A DNA stretch of 64,000 nt from Blasia pusilla. Its lineage: Eukaryota > Marchantiophyta > Marchantiopsida > Blasiales. Shown here one piece after another: positions 36,816 through 47,914 of the stretch. The stretch lies in NCBI GenBank assembly GCA_050084515.1, contig CM114273.1, positions 24,738,001 through 24,802,000 of the forward strand. The letters are read 5' to 3'. Both the position numbers and the translations under genes were made by a program. Under the pieces are notes generated by a model, which saw nothing but the letters and a program-made list of their open reading frames with translations, had not been told where the DNA came from and did not search any database. Every line of letters begins with the position of its first letter. Position 1 is the stretch's first letter.

Positions 36816-38100
36816 TTGTGTGAGAGGGGCACGAGGGACATCAAGGCATCATTTTGGGATTTTGAGAGGCGAGGTAGTGAACTTGAGAGTAGCTTTAGAG
36901 TGTTTACGTGGAGTGGTGCGAGGTTTCGAGGGTCTCCACGTGAGAGACCACCTCGATCTTCTTCTATGTCATCTTCAGACAAGGGGGAGAATATAGAGGA
37001 GTGTGCTAGTGATCCACCGTACACATTGAGTGGTCCTACCAGTTGGGCATACGAGCTGGACGACCGGGGTAGAGGACCGCGTAGGTTTTTGGGTGCTGCT
37101 GGCATTATAGAGCTACACGACTTCATTGCGGAGTTTAGGAGTTGGTGTGACTCACGGCGGGCTAGGAACTCTAGAGAGTTCAACGTGTTTACAACATGGA
37201 ACGGTATGTTCCAGCATTTAGAGGACGTTTATCATGAGTTCTCCCACATATATGTCTAGGAGATTGAGGCATGGCGACTCTGCTATGACCCACACTATGT
37301 GTCATGGAAGAAGCCGTTCCCACATGATGAGGAGGAGTCAAGAGAGGCTACTTTCTCTTCCATGAGTGATGTTTTAGGAGAGGTCACTTGCACTGGAGAA
37401 ATTGCACCGTCTAGTCGGGTTCGTCCCTCGTTAAACTCCGTGATTGAGTTCTTCGTTGAGTTTAGGGCGAGCTACCAGGGGTACGGACGGAGAAGTTGTG
37501 GAGCATCCATGACTTCCAGAGGCGCCCGGATGAGCGTTTGCGTGAGGCTTACACTTGCTTGCGCTCGTTGATCAGCGTCACTAAGGGGATGATAGAGGCT
37601 CAGGCTATCCAGTTATGGTACGCGATTGTGGATCAGACCCTACGGACACGGGTGCATGAGGGGGTGCTTCTTATGAACACCTCCCCTACGTTGAGAGATG
37701 TTTTTAGGACCTCCGAGAACATTGAGCGCAATATGGCGTACAAATGTAAAGTAGTTTACAGGGATTTCATGGTTGGGAATTTCAAGGTTCCATGTTATGA
37801 AGAAGTGATCACCTCGACACTACCATTCGTAATTCCTATCGTGAGAGAATGGAGAGTTTATATGATAATTCTGTATTTCAAAAGGAGAAATTCTTATAGA
37901 GTTCGACTTGCATCAACCACGCCTGCTGCAGCTAGAAGGTTTGCCCTTACTCGAAGAAAGGCTCTCCACACGATAGCGGATGCTAGGATGGCGGAGATAC
38001 CCACTAGACCCGCGATAGAGTATGCCATGGCTTCTCCTAGTGTTGTGTTGGTGGATAACCAGGAAGAGGTCTTCCAGTTGGTGAGTCCTAGAGGTAGAGC
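36816..38100 (+). pseudogene. gag of copy B
   Basis: Capsid-type gag. The first frame (36816-37259) reads HDFIAEFRSWCDSRR and WNGMFQHLEDVYHEF, then a TAG and continuation EIEAWRLCYDPHYVSWKKPF in the same frame. After a shift near 37495 it continues IHDFQRRPDERLREAYTCLR and IQLWYAIVDQTLRTRVHEGV. Downstream to 38100 the sequence is less conserved and leads into the protease. No CCHC knuckle was found. Matches copy A gag at 8397-9330. Confidence 0.65.
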
Positions 38101-38490
38101 TTTTAGTCCGCAGTGCGTCCTGTTGGATTCAGGAGCGTAATCCCTGATGTTGGGGAAAGAGTCATTCAGAGGATTGGGCTTGAACAAAGCTGATGTAGAG
38201 CGTTGTCCATTTTGGATACAGACATCCTTGGATGAAGCGAGTATTACAGAGTATATCAATCAACAAGAGGTCGTGGTGAGGATTCTCCCGTGACATCCTA
38301 CAGATGAGTCCGTGGTGCGAGCCAAGGCGATAGTGACTCACGTAGAGTCTTACGACGTCTTGAATGGTGGAGTAGTGTTATACCCGATGGGGTTTTCCCT
38401 AGATTATCGGAGGAGTCAACGTCCTATAGATGTGGATGGCAGTCAAGTGATGGGCACCTTAGCTAATTTCTCGTTCGATTCACAAGCGTA
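38040..38490 (+). pseudogene. Aspartic protease region of copy B
   Basis: CVLLDSGA with the catalytic D-S-G at 38126-38134, preceded by a conserved linker (VVLVDN...VFQLVSPRG) and followed, after a TAA at 38138, by SLMLGKESF in the same frame. This is the retropepsin that would mature the polyprotein. The immediate stop after the catalytic triplet shows decay. Confidence 0.65.
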
Positions 38491-38562
38491 GTGATTGAGC
38501 AACGGCCAAGAGAGATGGCGACCTCAGCAGCATTTAACAGTGCCATCACTTAGCTTAGTGAT

Positions 38563-39690
38563 TTGATTGAGAGACATATCCATGCAGAGGATACTCCCAT
38601 TCTTGACATTTCTATGGAGAGGAGTGTCATGGTAGCCGCATCAGTTCGTGAAGGAGAGGTGCTGCTTTGGGGCTCGACTGAGGAGCTTCGGCGCTTAGCC
38701 ATTGAGCATGTGCAGACCGCGTGGAGCGAGACATTTGCGCCAGAGTGTAACGGGTCAGAGGAACCCCAAGTAGGCAGGAGTGCTGCTATGACCCCTTTGG
38801 ATACCACCCCAATTGTGTGGTGCATCTCAGAGGAGGGTATTCGAGTGTTGGATCTCTTTGGAATGATCAGCACTAGGTTAGCTGTTGTTTTGCACGCTAG
38901 AGTGCGCGTGCAGCAGTACCTATATGTGGAGATTGATGATGTTGCAAGGCACGCTTCACTTCACCATATGGTGCAATTATGCCTCCGTTTTCCCCACTTG
39001 TTGTCTGCGTCTGCCATTCAAGGTTACCATAGTTCCCTATCGAGGGACATTTCATTGGTGGGGGTGCAGGAGTTGGAGCGGGCAGGGACCATAGACTTGG
39101 TCATTGCTAGTTGGCCATTTCAGGGCCAATCGCGTGCTCAACGGGGTAGCAGATTAGCTGACTCTCAATCCAAGTTGTTTTGGGAGATGATGCAGATTTT
39201 GTGACACTTGCAGGAGCATCAGTCTCGTCTTCAAGCATACATTCTGGAGAATGTACCAATTTTGGGCGATTTGAGATCCCGTGTGGTAACGAGTGCAAAT
39301 CAAGTGCACGCATGGATCGGCTTGGTAGTGTTTTTGGATGCGGCGAGTTTAGATTCTAGAGCACACTGCCCGCGTCTTTGGTGGACCAACTTGGTACCAC
39401 ACGAGGTGTTGCGGAGCGCAAATGCGAGAGTGGAGCGCCCCTCCGATTTGTTGGTGGATTCTATATTGGATCTGGGCCATCGATCACAAGAAATAAGGCA
39501 CCATGATCGACCTATGTTGACTGTGGTCAACAGGAATGGCATGCCACGAGCAGCCTTTTTCACATTAGTGAGTTTTCCCACTTCCTATGCATGCAAGGAG
39601 GCCGGACTTGGCTTGGTTTGGGATGAACATGTACAGAGGTTGGTGGAGCCCAATGCCGATGAGCGAGAGTGAGTGATGGGATTCCCAAGA
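38563..39690 (+). pseudogene. Retrotransposon C5 cytosine DNA methyltransferase (copy B)
   Basis: One frame over about 370 codons with a single in-frame TGA at 39202. Motif I VLDLFGMIST (near 38848), then YLYVEID with the acidic cofactor residue; motif IV TIDLVIASWPFQGQSRA, where the expected catalytic Pro-Cys is Pro-Phe (codon TTT at 39118-39120); motif VI AYILENVPILGD at about 39238; motif VIII-like SRAHCPRLWWTN; a target-recognition-like region (LTVVNRNGMPRAAFFTLVSF, YACKEAGLGLVWDEHV); and the first residues of motif X, where the frame ends (ERE stop) and GFPRGI follows. The rest of motif X is deleted and joined to the PHD linker. It would methylate cytosine C5 if intact. The Cys loss alone predicts no activity. 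Its position directly after the protease shows that it is part of the element, not a captured neighbour. Confidence 0.85.
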
Positions 39691-39880
39691 GGAATCCCAT
39701 TTCCCTGTCACCTTCCGAACATTGACGGTACAATTGATCCAAGCTTAGCAGTAGTTCTTGCAGGCTTGCGACGTATGTTGTGTGGTTCTGCCCGCGGTGC
39801 AGAACCACATGCATATGGCATGTTTGATGCCACCTCTCAAAAGGGTTCCTCACGGATGATGGATGTGTCCTAGATGTACA
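39691..39880 (+). pseudogene. Truncated PHD-finger C-terminus of copy B
   Basis: PCHLPNIDGTIDPSLAVVLAGLRRMLCGSARGA matches the linker and first zinc-ligand region of the PHD finger in copies D and E. The first Cys of the leading CxxC is Arg here, and the CDGC pair is lost in a short deletion. Remnants of the tail follow to a TAG near 39871. Confidence 0.6.
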
Positions 39881-40065
39881 TAGCATAGGTAGTTCTACTT
39901 TACGACTTGTGTTTGTAACATGGATGACAAGAAGGCGACTAACGATGGGGCCACATGAGCACCTAACCTTCTTGCTCTTAGCGTCTGAGAGATGTATGTC
40001 ATGGTAGGTAGGGATAGATGGCTATATGGAGCTAGAGGGACCTAACCACCAGCTAGAGGGACGAT

Positions 40066-40819
40066 TGGAGATATTTTGGTACTTCTTGTCTCGTTGTTTG
40101 GATGCTGCGAGTTAGCATGGGATCGTGCGTGTTTGTGTGTGTGTTCGGTGAAAACGATGTATGTTGTGTAGCGATGTGTATGCGCATGATAGTTATCACC
40201 TCTTTTAGAATAGATTGGTGAGATCTAGTAGAGCGCCTTTGCGAGTAGTGGAGGATAGACTCAAGAGGTTGAGGATGATCTACTGAGGCCTCGGGAAACC
40301 TGAGAGAGCAGGTTTCCCCTTCGTTTTGGCTCATTCGGAGCCATATTGAGGAACTTACTATTTTAGGTCAGTATTATCTTGAGTATATGGTTGACTTTAT
40401 ATTTTTGGTAAGTGACCCTTGACCTCCTACATCAAGTCAAGAGCCAAGAAGGTGACTTGGGAGCATAGGTTACCATGGAGAGAGCTTGGGAGAGGGGATG
40501 GGTATACCTCAAGGAGAGAGCTTGAGAGCTCATTCTCTCTTTGTGAACCTCTTGGCATGAGGCGGCGGAGCTATGGTCTTGCTTGTCTTGTGTGTGTAAC
40601 CCAAGCCTCTCATTAGGAGAGTGGGTTTGGTTTGACATTGAGAGAGACATGTGAGAGTGCACACATTTGAGAGCTATGGTGTTGAGAGAGATTGGATTTT
40701 TATTTAATTGGAGATATTTTGGTATTTCTTGTCTCGTTGTTTGGATGCCATGAGTTAGCATGGGATTGTGCGTGTGTTCGGTGACAGTAATGTATGGTAT
40801 GTAGCGATGTATATGCGCA
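40066..40819 (+). repeat. 3' terminal-repeat complex of copy B (121 bp + LTR)
   Basis: A 121-bp segment from TGGAGATATTTTGG to GTATGCGCA (40066-40186) lies right after a purine-rich tract (AGCTAGAGGGACGA). It is followed by LTR sequence (40187-40708) and then a second copy of the 121-bp segment (40709-40819, 111 bp), again ending TATGCGCA. The same three-part arrangement is seen in copy D. Confidence 0.65.
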
Positions 40820-42439
40820 CAACAACATGGAAACAAGAATAACCACAAAAAAATCGACATAGGGAAAGCAAAAGGGAAAGGCTCAATCCAAAAGCCCTCC
40901 ATCAAAGAAACATTATGGTGTAAAGCATGCTAATCTTGAATTGTTGGAGCGTGGAAAATGGTCTCCCATCTCTCAAGAAGATTGTGTTTGTCTGAGTGGA
41001 AGATGTCACACTTGGGAATTAGCCCACCTCAGGGCACGAGACTCAGCTCCGAGCATCCTCCAAGTTTTGAAGGCGCAGTAAAGGACTCTCTCCCAGTGGG
41101 GGGAGTGCCTCCATTATGAGATAAAGGATATTTTCCAAACCCTGTTGAGGGGTTGGAAAAAGACGTTCACGTCAAAGTCCAAGGGAGCCCCTAATACTAT
41201 GTTATGCGGCCCTATAACAAAAGACCGCACACATTCGAGGCAACATCTGAAAGAAAAACGTCTCAAAACACCCCACCCCAACGTTCAAGAACGTTGGTCA
41301 CCTTGTGAGAGGAGGTCGCCAATCCACGTGAACGTGCCCATTAGCTCTATCCCGCAAACGAGTGGGACTAAAATTGTTCAGAAAGGGAAAAAGCTTCAAG
41401 GTGTTGTTATAAACATTCAGATTGGGCTCTGACCAGACTAGGAACCTAGGAGCTTCCCCATCTATAGATCGGGAAGAGTTAGAAAGATCATTCAACTTGC
41501 ATGTAAAGCTTGGTTCAGCTTGGTACTTGGAAATGAAAACTTTGTCGAAGCTCACTTTTTCTGAATATTCGGTTACTCCATCACCTTTGGGGACGGTTGT
41601 AGCCTCGAGCTAGGGTTGGTAGGTCTACCAAGCCTATGCCAAACCTAACCCATATTTTTATTTTGTAAAAGGCCTAATTTTTTTACATATTAAAATTTTT
41701 TCCCCTCCATGTTTTTTCCCCCATATTTCCCCTCTAACCTAAATTTTTTTATTAAAAAATTTTCAAAATGTTTTTGTTATTATGAATTTGAAACATTTAA
41801 AATTTCCTTTTCCCTCCCTTTCTTGTTTTTCTTGTTTTTCCTTTTTCTTGCTCGACTTTTTTTAATGTGACAATTTTTTATGTGGCATTCGATTTTTTTT
41901 CTCTTTTTATTTCATGCTTTGGTAGGTTTCTCTATACGTTCTCTGATTGGTCGATACTACCGATTAATCAATAGTTTTGTGGTGTGGTATGTAGATGGCA
42001 AGTATCATTATTGGACCAGGAGAGGCAACTGCTCGGTATTCTGAAAAATATACCAATTCCACAACATATTTCAAGGAGACAAAAGGACACCTCTCCAATG
42101 TAAGAAATTTTCTTTTGTGCCTTTATTTATATATTTTTATAGTTTAATCATGCCTTCTCCTAAAATATTGCACAGACTTCCTATTCCATCAAATCCTACG
42201 AATTTGCACGACTTTCAAAAATTGATGCATGCGAATGCGCAAAAAGAAAGGTGTGTCCGTCGTAAAAAAGTTTAGCACTACAAACAAATATTGAAGATGA
42301 ACTCGCCCCCAAAACATCTCCAACGTAAAGTTCACTTCACTAACGAACATTATGCAAGTCCAATTTTTTGCCCTATATAATGATGACTTATAATTTCATT
42401 CTTTGTTTCTAAAATTAATGTGTTGTTCAAGACTTCCTA
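40820..42439. other. Intergenic, no gene recognised
   Basis: Short open frames at 41145-41432 and 41298-41555 have no domain. A/T-rich from 41640. No repeat structure identified. Confidence 0.4.
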
Positions 42440-43079
42440 TCTATATTATTATGGGAGAGTGTCTTCTTGATTTGCAAACACTTCTATGCTTGACACGCGT
42501 CAATTGGGCAATAAGAAAATGTTTCACATGCTATAGGCAACAAGAAAATTTGTTGAATTTATGTGCAGTATCATTAATCTCTTCCCTTCGCGGGCTATAC
42601 ACTAGCTCTTCACACACTTTTTTATTTCGCGTACATGGCACGGGCACCTTATCTATATTATTAGGGGAGAGTGTCTTCTTGATTTGCAAACACCTCTATG
42701 CTTGACACGTGGCAAATGGGCAGCAAGAAAATAATTCATATGCTACAGGAAGCAAGAAAAGTTTTGAATTTATGTGCAACATAATTAATCTCTTCCCTTC
42801 ACAGATTATGCACTCGTTCTTCAAACACTTTTTTTATTTCCCATGCATTGTAAGAACACCTTATTTATATTATTATGGGAGATTGCCTTCTTGATTTTCA
42901 AACACTCGATGTTTGACACGTGACAATGGGCAACATGAAATATTTCACATGATATGGGCAACAAGAAAAAAAATTGAATTTACACGCAACATCATTAATC
43001 TCTTCCCTTTGCGGGCTATATACTAGCTCTTCAAATAATTTTTAAAATTTTTTCCTTTGCAATGTCCATTACCTTCTAG
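42440..43079 (+). mobile_element. Head-to-tail trimer of a short Helitron
   Basis: Three tandem copies at 42440-42651 (212 bp), 42652-42863 (212 bp) and 42864-43079 (216 bp). Each starts TCTATATTATTA or TTTATATTATTA and keeps TTCTTGATTT.CAAACAC near its left end. The first two end CACCTTA and run directly into the next TC/TT start with no CTAG. Only the last ends CTAG, followed by T; the array is preceded by A. This is a concatemer flanked by a single A/T insertion site. Confidence 0.85.
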
Positions 43080-45072
43080 TAGTACAAGTAATGATGAGCT
43101 TTGACGAAAGTTTAATTTCGCTTTCAAGAAAGCCCCACAAATTATAATCATGGGGCCCTAGATGGCGGACATGCTAAGCCTAGAGGATTAGAACCCTCAA
43201 TACAAAGAAAAATAAGTAAATTATCAAAGTTAAATTGGGAATCACCAAAGCCTATTCGACTGGGAATCGCCAAAGTTTAAGGGGTGCATGATAATGGACT
43301 CCGTGCGATGGGAGTTAGTTATAGACCATTTTGTCCTCTCCGTGGTCCATGTAATGATGAGCGTCCTTTGTCCCTTTCTTGATGTATTTTTCTCGCGTCC
43401 ATTGGTCAACACATTTTCTTCTTCCCATCGTGACAATCTAACAAATAATTAAACACGCGAAAATGCCAAGAGAAAACGGAATATAATGGCGGATATTGGA
43501 ACAAAGAAAAAGGATAATTTTCGTGGAGGTAATACGTTACCAGCTTACCAAACCCTCCCCCCCCTTATCCCTTCCCTCCACAGCTTTTGCGACAAAGTTA
43601 AATACGCATCTTAAAGTCTTTAGTAATCCGAAGCGTATGGATGAGTGGTGAACTCGAATTTTAAATAAAGTAGTGTTCGCCAGTGGGCGCTTAGAAGCTT
43701 AATAAAGATGGAATTCTTACTTCCAAATTTGGGTGCTTTGCAAACATGGGGGAATGAATGCTCTCACTGCCATGATGACTTGCTCGTCACCCCATTCTTG
43801 GGCATGCGAACTTACACCATCGCTCCGGGACTCCAAGAATCATCAAGTAGCCCACGAGAGCTTGTCCATTTTAAAAACATAAATAAAAATAGAATCCCGA
43901 ACCAAAAGCGTTTTCACTAAATCATTCTGCTCCTATTGAGCCTAAGTGGCCATGAGATGGTGTGTGCCCCATGACTCATTGATCGATTGATCAATTAATA
44001 GACTGAATGTGTGTGGAAGAGATGGGAAAAAAAACCCTCCCCGAACAAGATCTAAGCACCCATCAAGGAAAAAATAATGGAATGGAGTAGTTAATTAAAG
44101 TGGAAATCAATGGAATGCAGTAGTTAACTATTAAAGTTGGAGGAGCTAGAAAAGCATACCATTCCTAATCCCCATCAAGAGCGTAGCACCAATGAAGAAA
44201 ATCATAGTTAATGAAAGCTGCTAGAATTGGAAACCAATCCCATTCCCAACAGATCTAAGTTCATCTAACCATTGATGATTCGAGCAACGAGCCAAGAAAT
44301 CCTTGGAACGTACTTCACATGCAGAACCTTCTAGAAATTGCATAAAAAGGGGTCACCACTTTTGGTTTGAAAAATGGGAATTTAAAATCTTATCCACACC
44401 CTAACCCAAAAATCTGCTCCTAATCTTTCGATAACCGTATGACCACCAGAAATCTAGTACCTTTGACATAATGAAAAGGTATTTTTGGTATTATTTACGA
44501 GTTCATATTTAGAATCTCTCCCATTGTCGTTTATGGCTCATTGTCTTTTCTTCTCTTTTAACTTGCTCATTAAGTCTTCCCTTGGTCACTCTTTCCAAAT
44601 CGGGTCTCGTATCCAAATTTTTATGGTATCTTTCAAATTATATTAGTTTCAAATTATGTGGCAGGATATCCAATTCATATTATAACTGAAGTAAGGAGTT
44701 TGTTTGGTGTGGACAAAATGTTTATAAAAATGAATGTTATCTTGAAATAGAAAACCCAAATTATTTTTCCTTCTACATAATAAATCTATCTTTGACTTAT
44801 TAAAAAAATGTGTTAATAATGAGATGTGCACAATTTTTCTACAATAGTCATGTCTATCATATTAAAAATTTAACATACTTTGATGGGATAACATAGCATT
44901 GCCTTGGCATCTTTACTAGGCTAAGCGATATTATGATTAAAGGATAGCATATGAATTCACTTTCCTATTATACGACTTATGAATCACCATTAACACCATT
45001 CGATATGGTATCTACTATTTTAATTTTGATTGGTTCGTGTCCCCACCACTTTAGAGGTGCTAAGTTTTGATA
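43080..45072. other. Intergenic, no gene recognised
   Basis: A/T-rich, short frames only. A C-run (about 11 C) lies near 43555. Confidence 0.4.
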
Positions 45073-45730
45073 TGTTTCACGACTTTTCAGGAGAGATCGG
45101 AGAGATTTGGAAGGTCGCCTTTGCGAGTAGAGGAGGACATGCTCAAGAGTTTGAGGATGACTTGCTGAGGTCTTGGGAAACTTGAGAGGGCAGGTTTCCC
45201 CTTCGTTTCGTCTCATTTGGAGCCATATTGAGAAAACTTACTATTTTAGGTCAATATCATATGGAGTATATGGTCGACTTTATATTTTTGGTAAGTGGCC
45301 CTTGACCTCCTACATCAGGTCAAGAGCCAAGGAGGTGACTTGGGCGCATAGGTTAGGATAGAGAAACTTACTATTTTGGGTAATTTCCCATATTTTGTAG
45401 AGTTGACTTTCCATTTTGGGAAGTGGCCCTTGACCCACTACATCAGGTCAAGATCTAAGGAGGTGACTTGCGAGCATAGGTTACCGAGCAGAGAGCTTGG
45501 GAGAGGGAAGGGGGTATACCTGAAGGAGAGAGAGCTTGAGAGTTCATTCTCTCTTTGTTGAACCTCTTGGCATGAGGCGGCGGAGCTATGGTCTTGCTTG
45601 CCTTGTGAGTGTAACCCAAGCCTATCATTAGGAGAGTGGGTTTGGTTTGATATTGAGAGAGACATGTGAGAGTGCACACATTTGAGAGCTATGGTGTTGA
45701 GAGAGATTGGATCTACTTGACTTAAAAAGA
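45073..45730 (+). repeat. B-type LTR copy upstream of element C
   Basis: Starts TGTTTCACGAC and follows the other B-type LTRs, with a local tandem duplication: the block containing CTTACTATTTTGGGT..GTGGCCCTTGACC..CTACATCAGGTCAAG occurs twice (about 45238-45360 and 45365-45480). It may be the 5' LTR of an element whose interior was deleted before the RNase H region at 45980. Confidence 0.55.
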
Positions 45731-45959
45731 GAGAATGAGCTCTCAAGCTCTCTCTCCTTTAGGTATAACCCCTTCCCTCTCGCAACCTCTCTCCGGGTGG
45801 GCCTAGAGGTCGTACACTAGGTGGTCCCGTTCGGGAACGAGGAGTTGAATTTTGCTGACGGGATGTTGGAGTTTCCCGTGGAGGAGGTAGAGTCTCACCA
45901 TCTAGATGCGTCTCTTCAACGCATCTAGGTGGATCTGCATCTTGGTTCGCGCCCATATT

Positions 45960-47020
45960 GAGGAGACCGATAAGGAAACGTCCTTTCTAGTTTCATACCG
46001 ATTGATCATGTCGGGGCTTGGAGCCGTGCTCACCCAACATAATGATGATGGTAGAGAGTTCATGATGGCTTACCATCATTATTGATCATCTCTAGTTGCT
46101 CGAACAACGTTGGAGAGGCAAAGTATAGCTCGTATGATGGTGAGTGTTTGGTTGCGGTGTGGGTTGTCCCATATTTAAGGTGTTATTTATTCGGAAACCT
46201 CTTTACCATCATTATTGATCATCAGCCACTTAAGTGGTTGATGGAGTCCGACAAGCTTATAGGGAAGCTTGCGAGGTGGGCTCTTTTGTTGTAGGAGTAT
46301 GACTTCCAAGTGATGCATAGACCTGGGACGCTCAATGAGGATGCATATGGTTTGAGCCGTAACCCATGCCCGAGTGAGCAAGATGCGACTAGAGCTCGTT
46401 GGTATGCTGAGAGTGATGAGGGATTAGTGCAAGGATGGCATGCGTCAGCCTATTTGGGCTTGTTGGTTATGGAGAGCAAGATTTTTGAGACTCCGATGAC
46501 GAGGTCTGATGGAGAGTCCTTCAATCTAGAGGCCGGTGAGGAGACGATAGGTGGCCGAGATATTCACGATGATGGATTGGTCTTGGAGTACTTGCATATT
46601 GGCAGCGTTGCAAGCACAGTTGGTGCTAGAGAGCGAGATCGGATCCGATTGCGAGCCAGACGATTTCAGTCGGAGAGAACACATGTGTTGTGAGTTTGGG
46701 AGGATGGTAGAGTGTGTTTAGTGCCTCATCCTTTGTAGAGAGCACGTTTGGTGTGTCATGCCCACGAGGAGTTGGATCATTTTGGAGTGAAGCGGAGGTA
46801 CAATATTGGTGGCGAGGCATGCAGACTGATGTTCAACTGTTTGTTGCCATGTGCATGGTGTGTGGTCGAGTTCAAGCATCGTGCAATGCTCCGACTCCAC
46901 AGTTGCAGCCACTTCCGATCATGGATTTAGGTTTTAGATCTAGTTTTGATTTTGCAGCACCTTTGCCTTTGACGGAGTGCCATAGTCGTTATATGTTGAT
47001 GATGGTCGAGCACTTTGTCG
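45960..47020 (+). pseudogene. Copy C: RNase H and integrase start
   Basis: Plus-strand pol remnant. RNase H: APILRRP near 45950, then GLGAVLTQHNDDGREF, AKYSSYDGECLVAV, FTIIIDHQPLKWLMESDKL and GTLNEDAYGLSRNPCP with several stops. Integrase: zinc-binding segment HEELDHFGVKRR followed by a C-x2-C region (CAWCVV in a shifted frame), then the core start FDFAAPLPLTECHSRYMLMMVEHF. It stops at 47020, exactly at the terminal repeat of minus-strand copy D. The remainder resumes as copy E at about 51283, apart from a deletion of part of the integrase core. Confidence 0.7.
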
Positions 47021-47734
47021 TGCCCATACACATCGCTGTCACCAACACACACAAAAATACGCACGATCCCATGCTAACTCATGGCATCCAAACAACGAGA
47101 CAAGAAGTACCAAAATATATCCAATAAAATAAGATCCAATCTCTCTCACAACACCATAGTTCTTATATGTGTGCACTCTCACATGTCTCTCTCAATGTCA
47201 AACCAAACCCACTCTCCTAATGAGAGGCTTGGGTTACACTCACAAGGCAAGGGACCATAGCTCTGCCGCCTCGTGCCAAGAGGTTCAACAAAGAGAGAAT
47301 GAGCTCTCAAGCTCTCTCTCCTTGAGGTATAACCTATGCTCCTAAGTCATGTCCTTGGCTCTTGACCTGATGTAGGAGGTTAAGGGCCACTAAAAAAAAA
47401 AAGAAAGTTGATCATATACTCAAAATGATACTTTTCTAAAATAGTAAGTTCTTCAATATGGCTCCAAATGAGCCAAAACGAAGGAAAAACCTGCTCTCTC
47501 AGGTTTCCCGGGGCCTCAATTGGTCATACTCAACCTCTTGAGTAGATCCTCCGCCACTCGCAAAGGCGTTGTACTAAATCTCACCAATCTATCCTAAATG
47601 ATGCGACAATTATTGTGCCCATACACATCGCTGCACAACATACATCGCTGTCACCGAACACACACAAACACGCACGATCCCATGCTAACTCATGGGATCC
47701 AAACAACGAGACAAGAAGTACAAAAATATCTCCA
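47021..47734 (-). repeat. 3' terminal-repeat complex of copy D
   Basis: Same three-part layout as copy B: 119-bp segment (47734-47616) after a purine-rich tract, LTR sequence (47615-47124) beginning near TGTCGCATC, and a second copy of the short segment (47123-47021). Confidence 0.65.
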
Positions 47735-47914
47735 ATCGTCCCCCTAGCTGGTGGTTAAGTCCCTCTAACTCGAGATAGCCATATATCCCTATCTACCATG
47801 ACATACATCTCTCGGACGCTAAGAGTAAGAAGGCAGAAGGCCGGGTGCTCATGTGGCCCCATCGTTAGTTGTCTTCTTGTTATCCATGTCACAGACACAA
47901 GTTAAAATGTAGAA

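Larger units (their letters stand above)
34720..40819 (+). mobile_element. Ty3/gypsy-like retrotransposon copy B with methyltransferase and PHD remnant
   Basis: Plus strand, in order: LTR start TGTCACG at 34720; long leader to about 36800; gag (36816-38100); aspartic protease with D-S-G at 38126; C5 methyltransferase (38563-39690); then, without RT, RNase H or integrase, the linker and remnant of the PHD finger (39691-39870); a purine-rich tract near 40055; a 121-bp terminal-repeat copy (40066-40186); and an LTR (40187-40819). An internal deletion between methyltransferase motif X and the PHD linker explains the missing pol domains. Stops and shifts show it is dead. Shared order with copy A and shared C-terminus with copies D and E make this the key joining copy. 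Confidence 0.8.
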
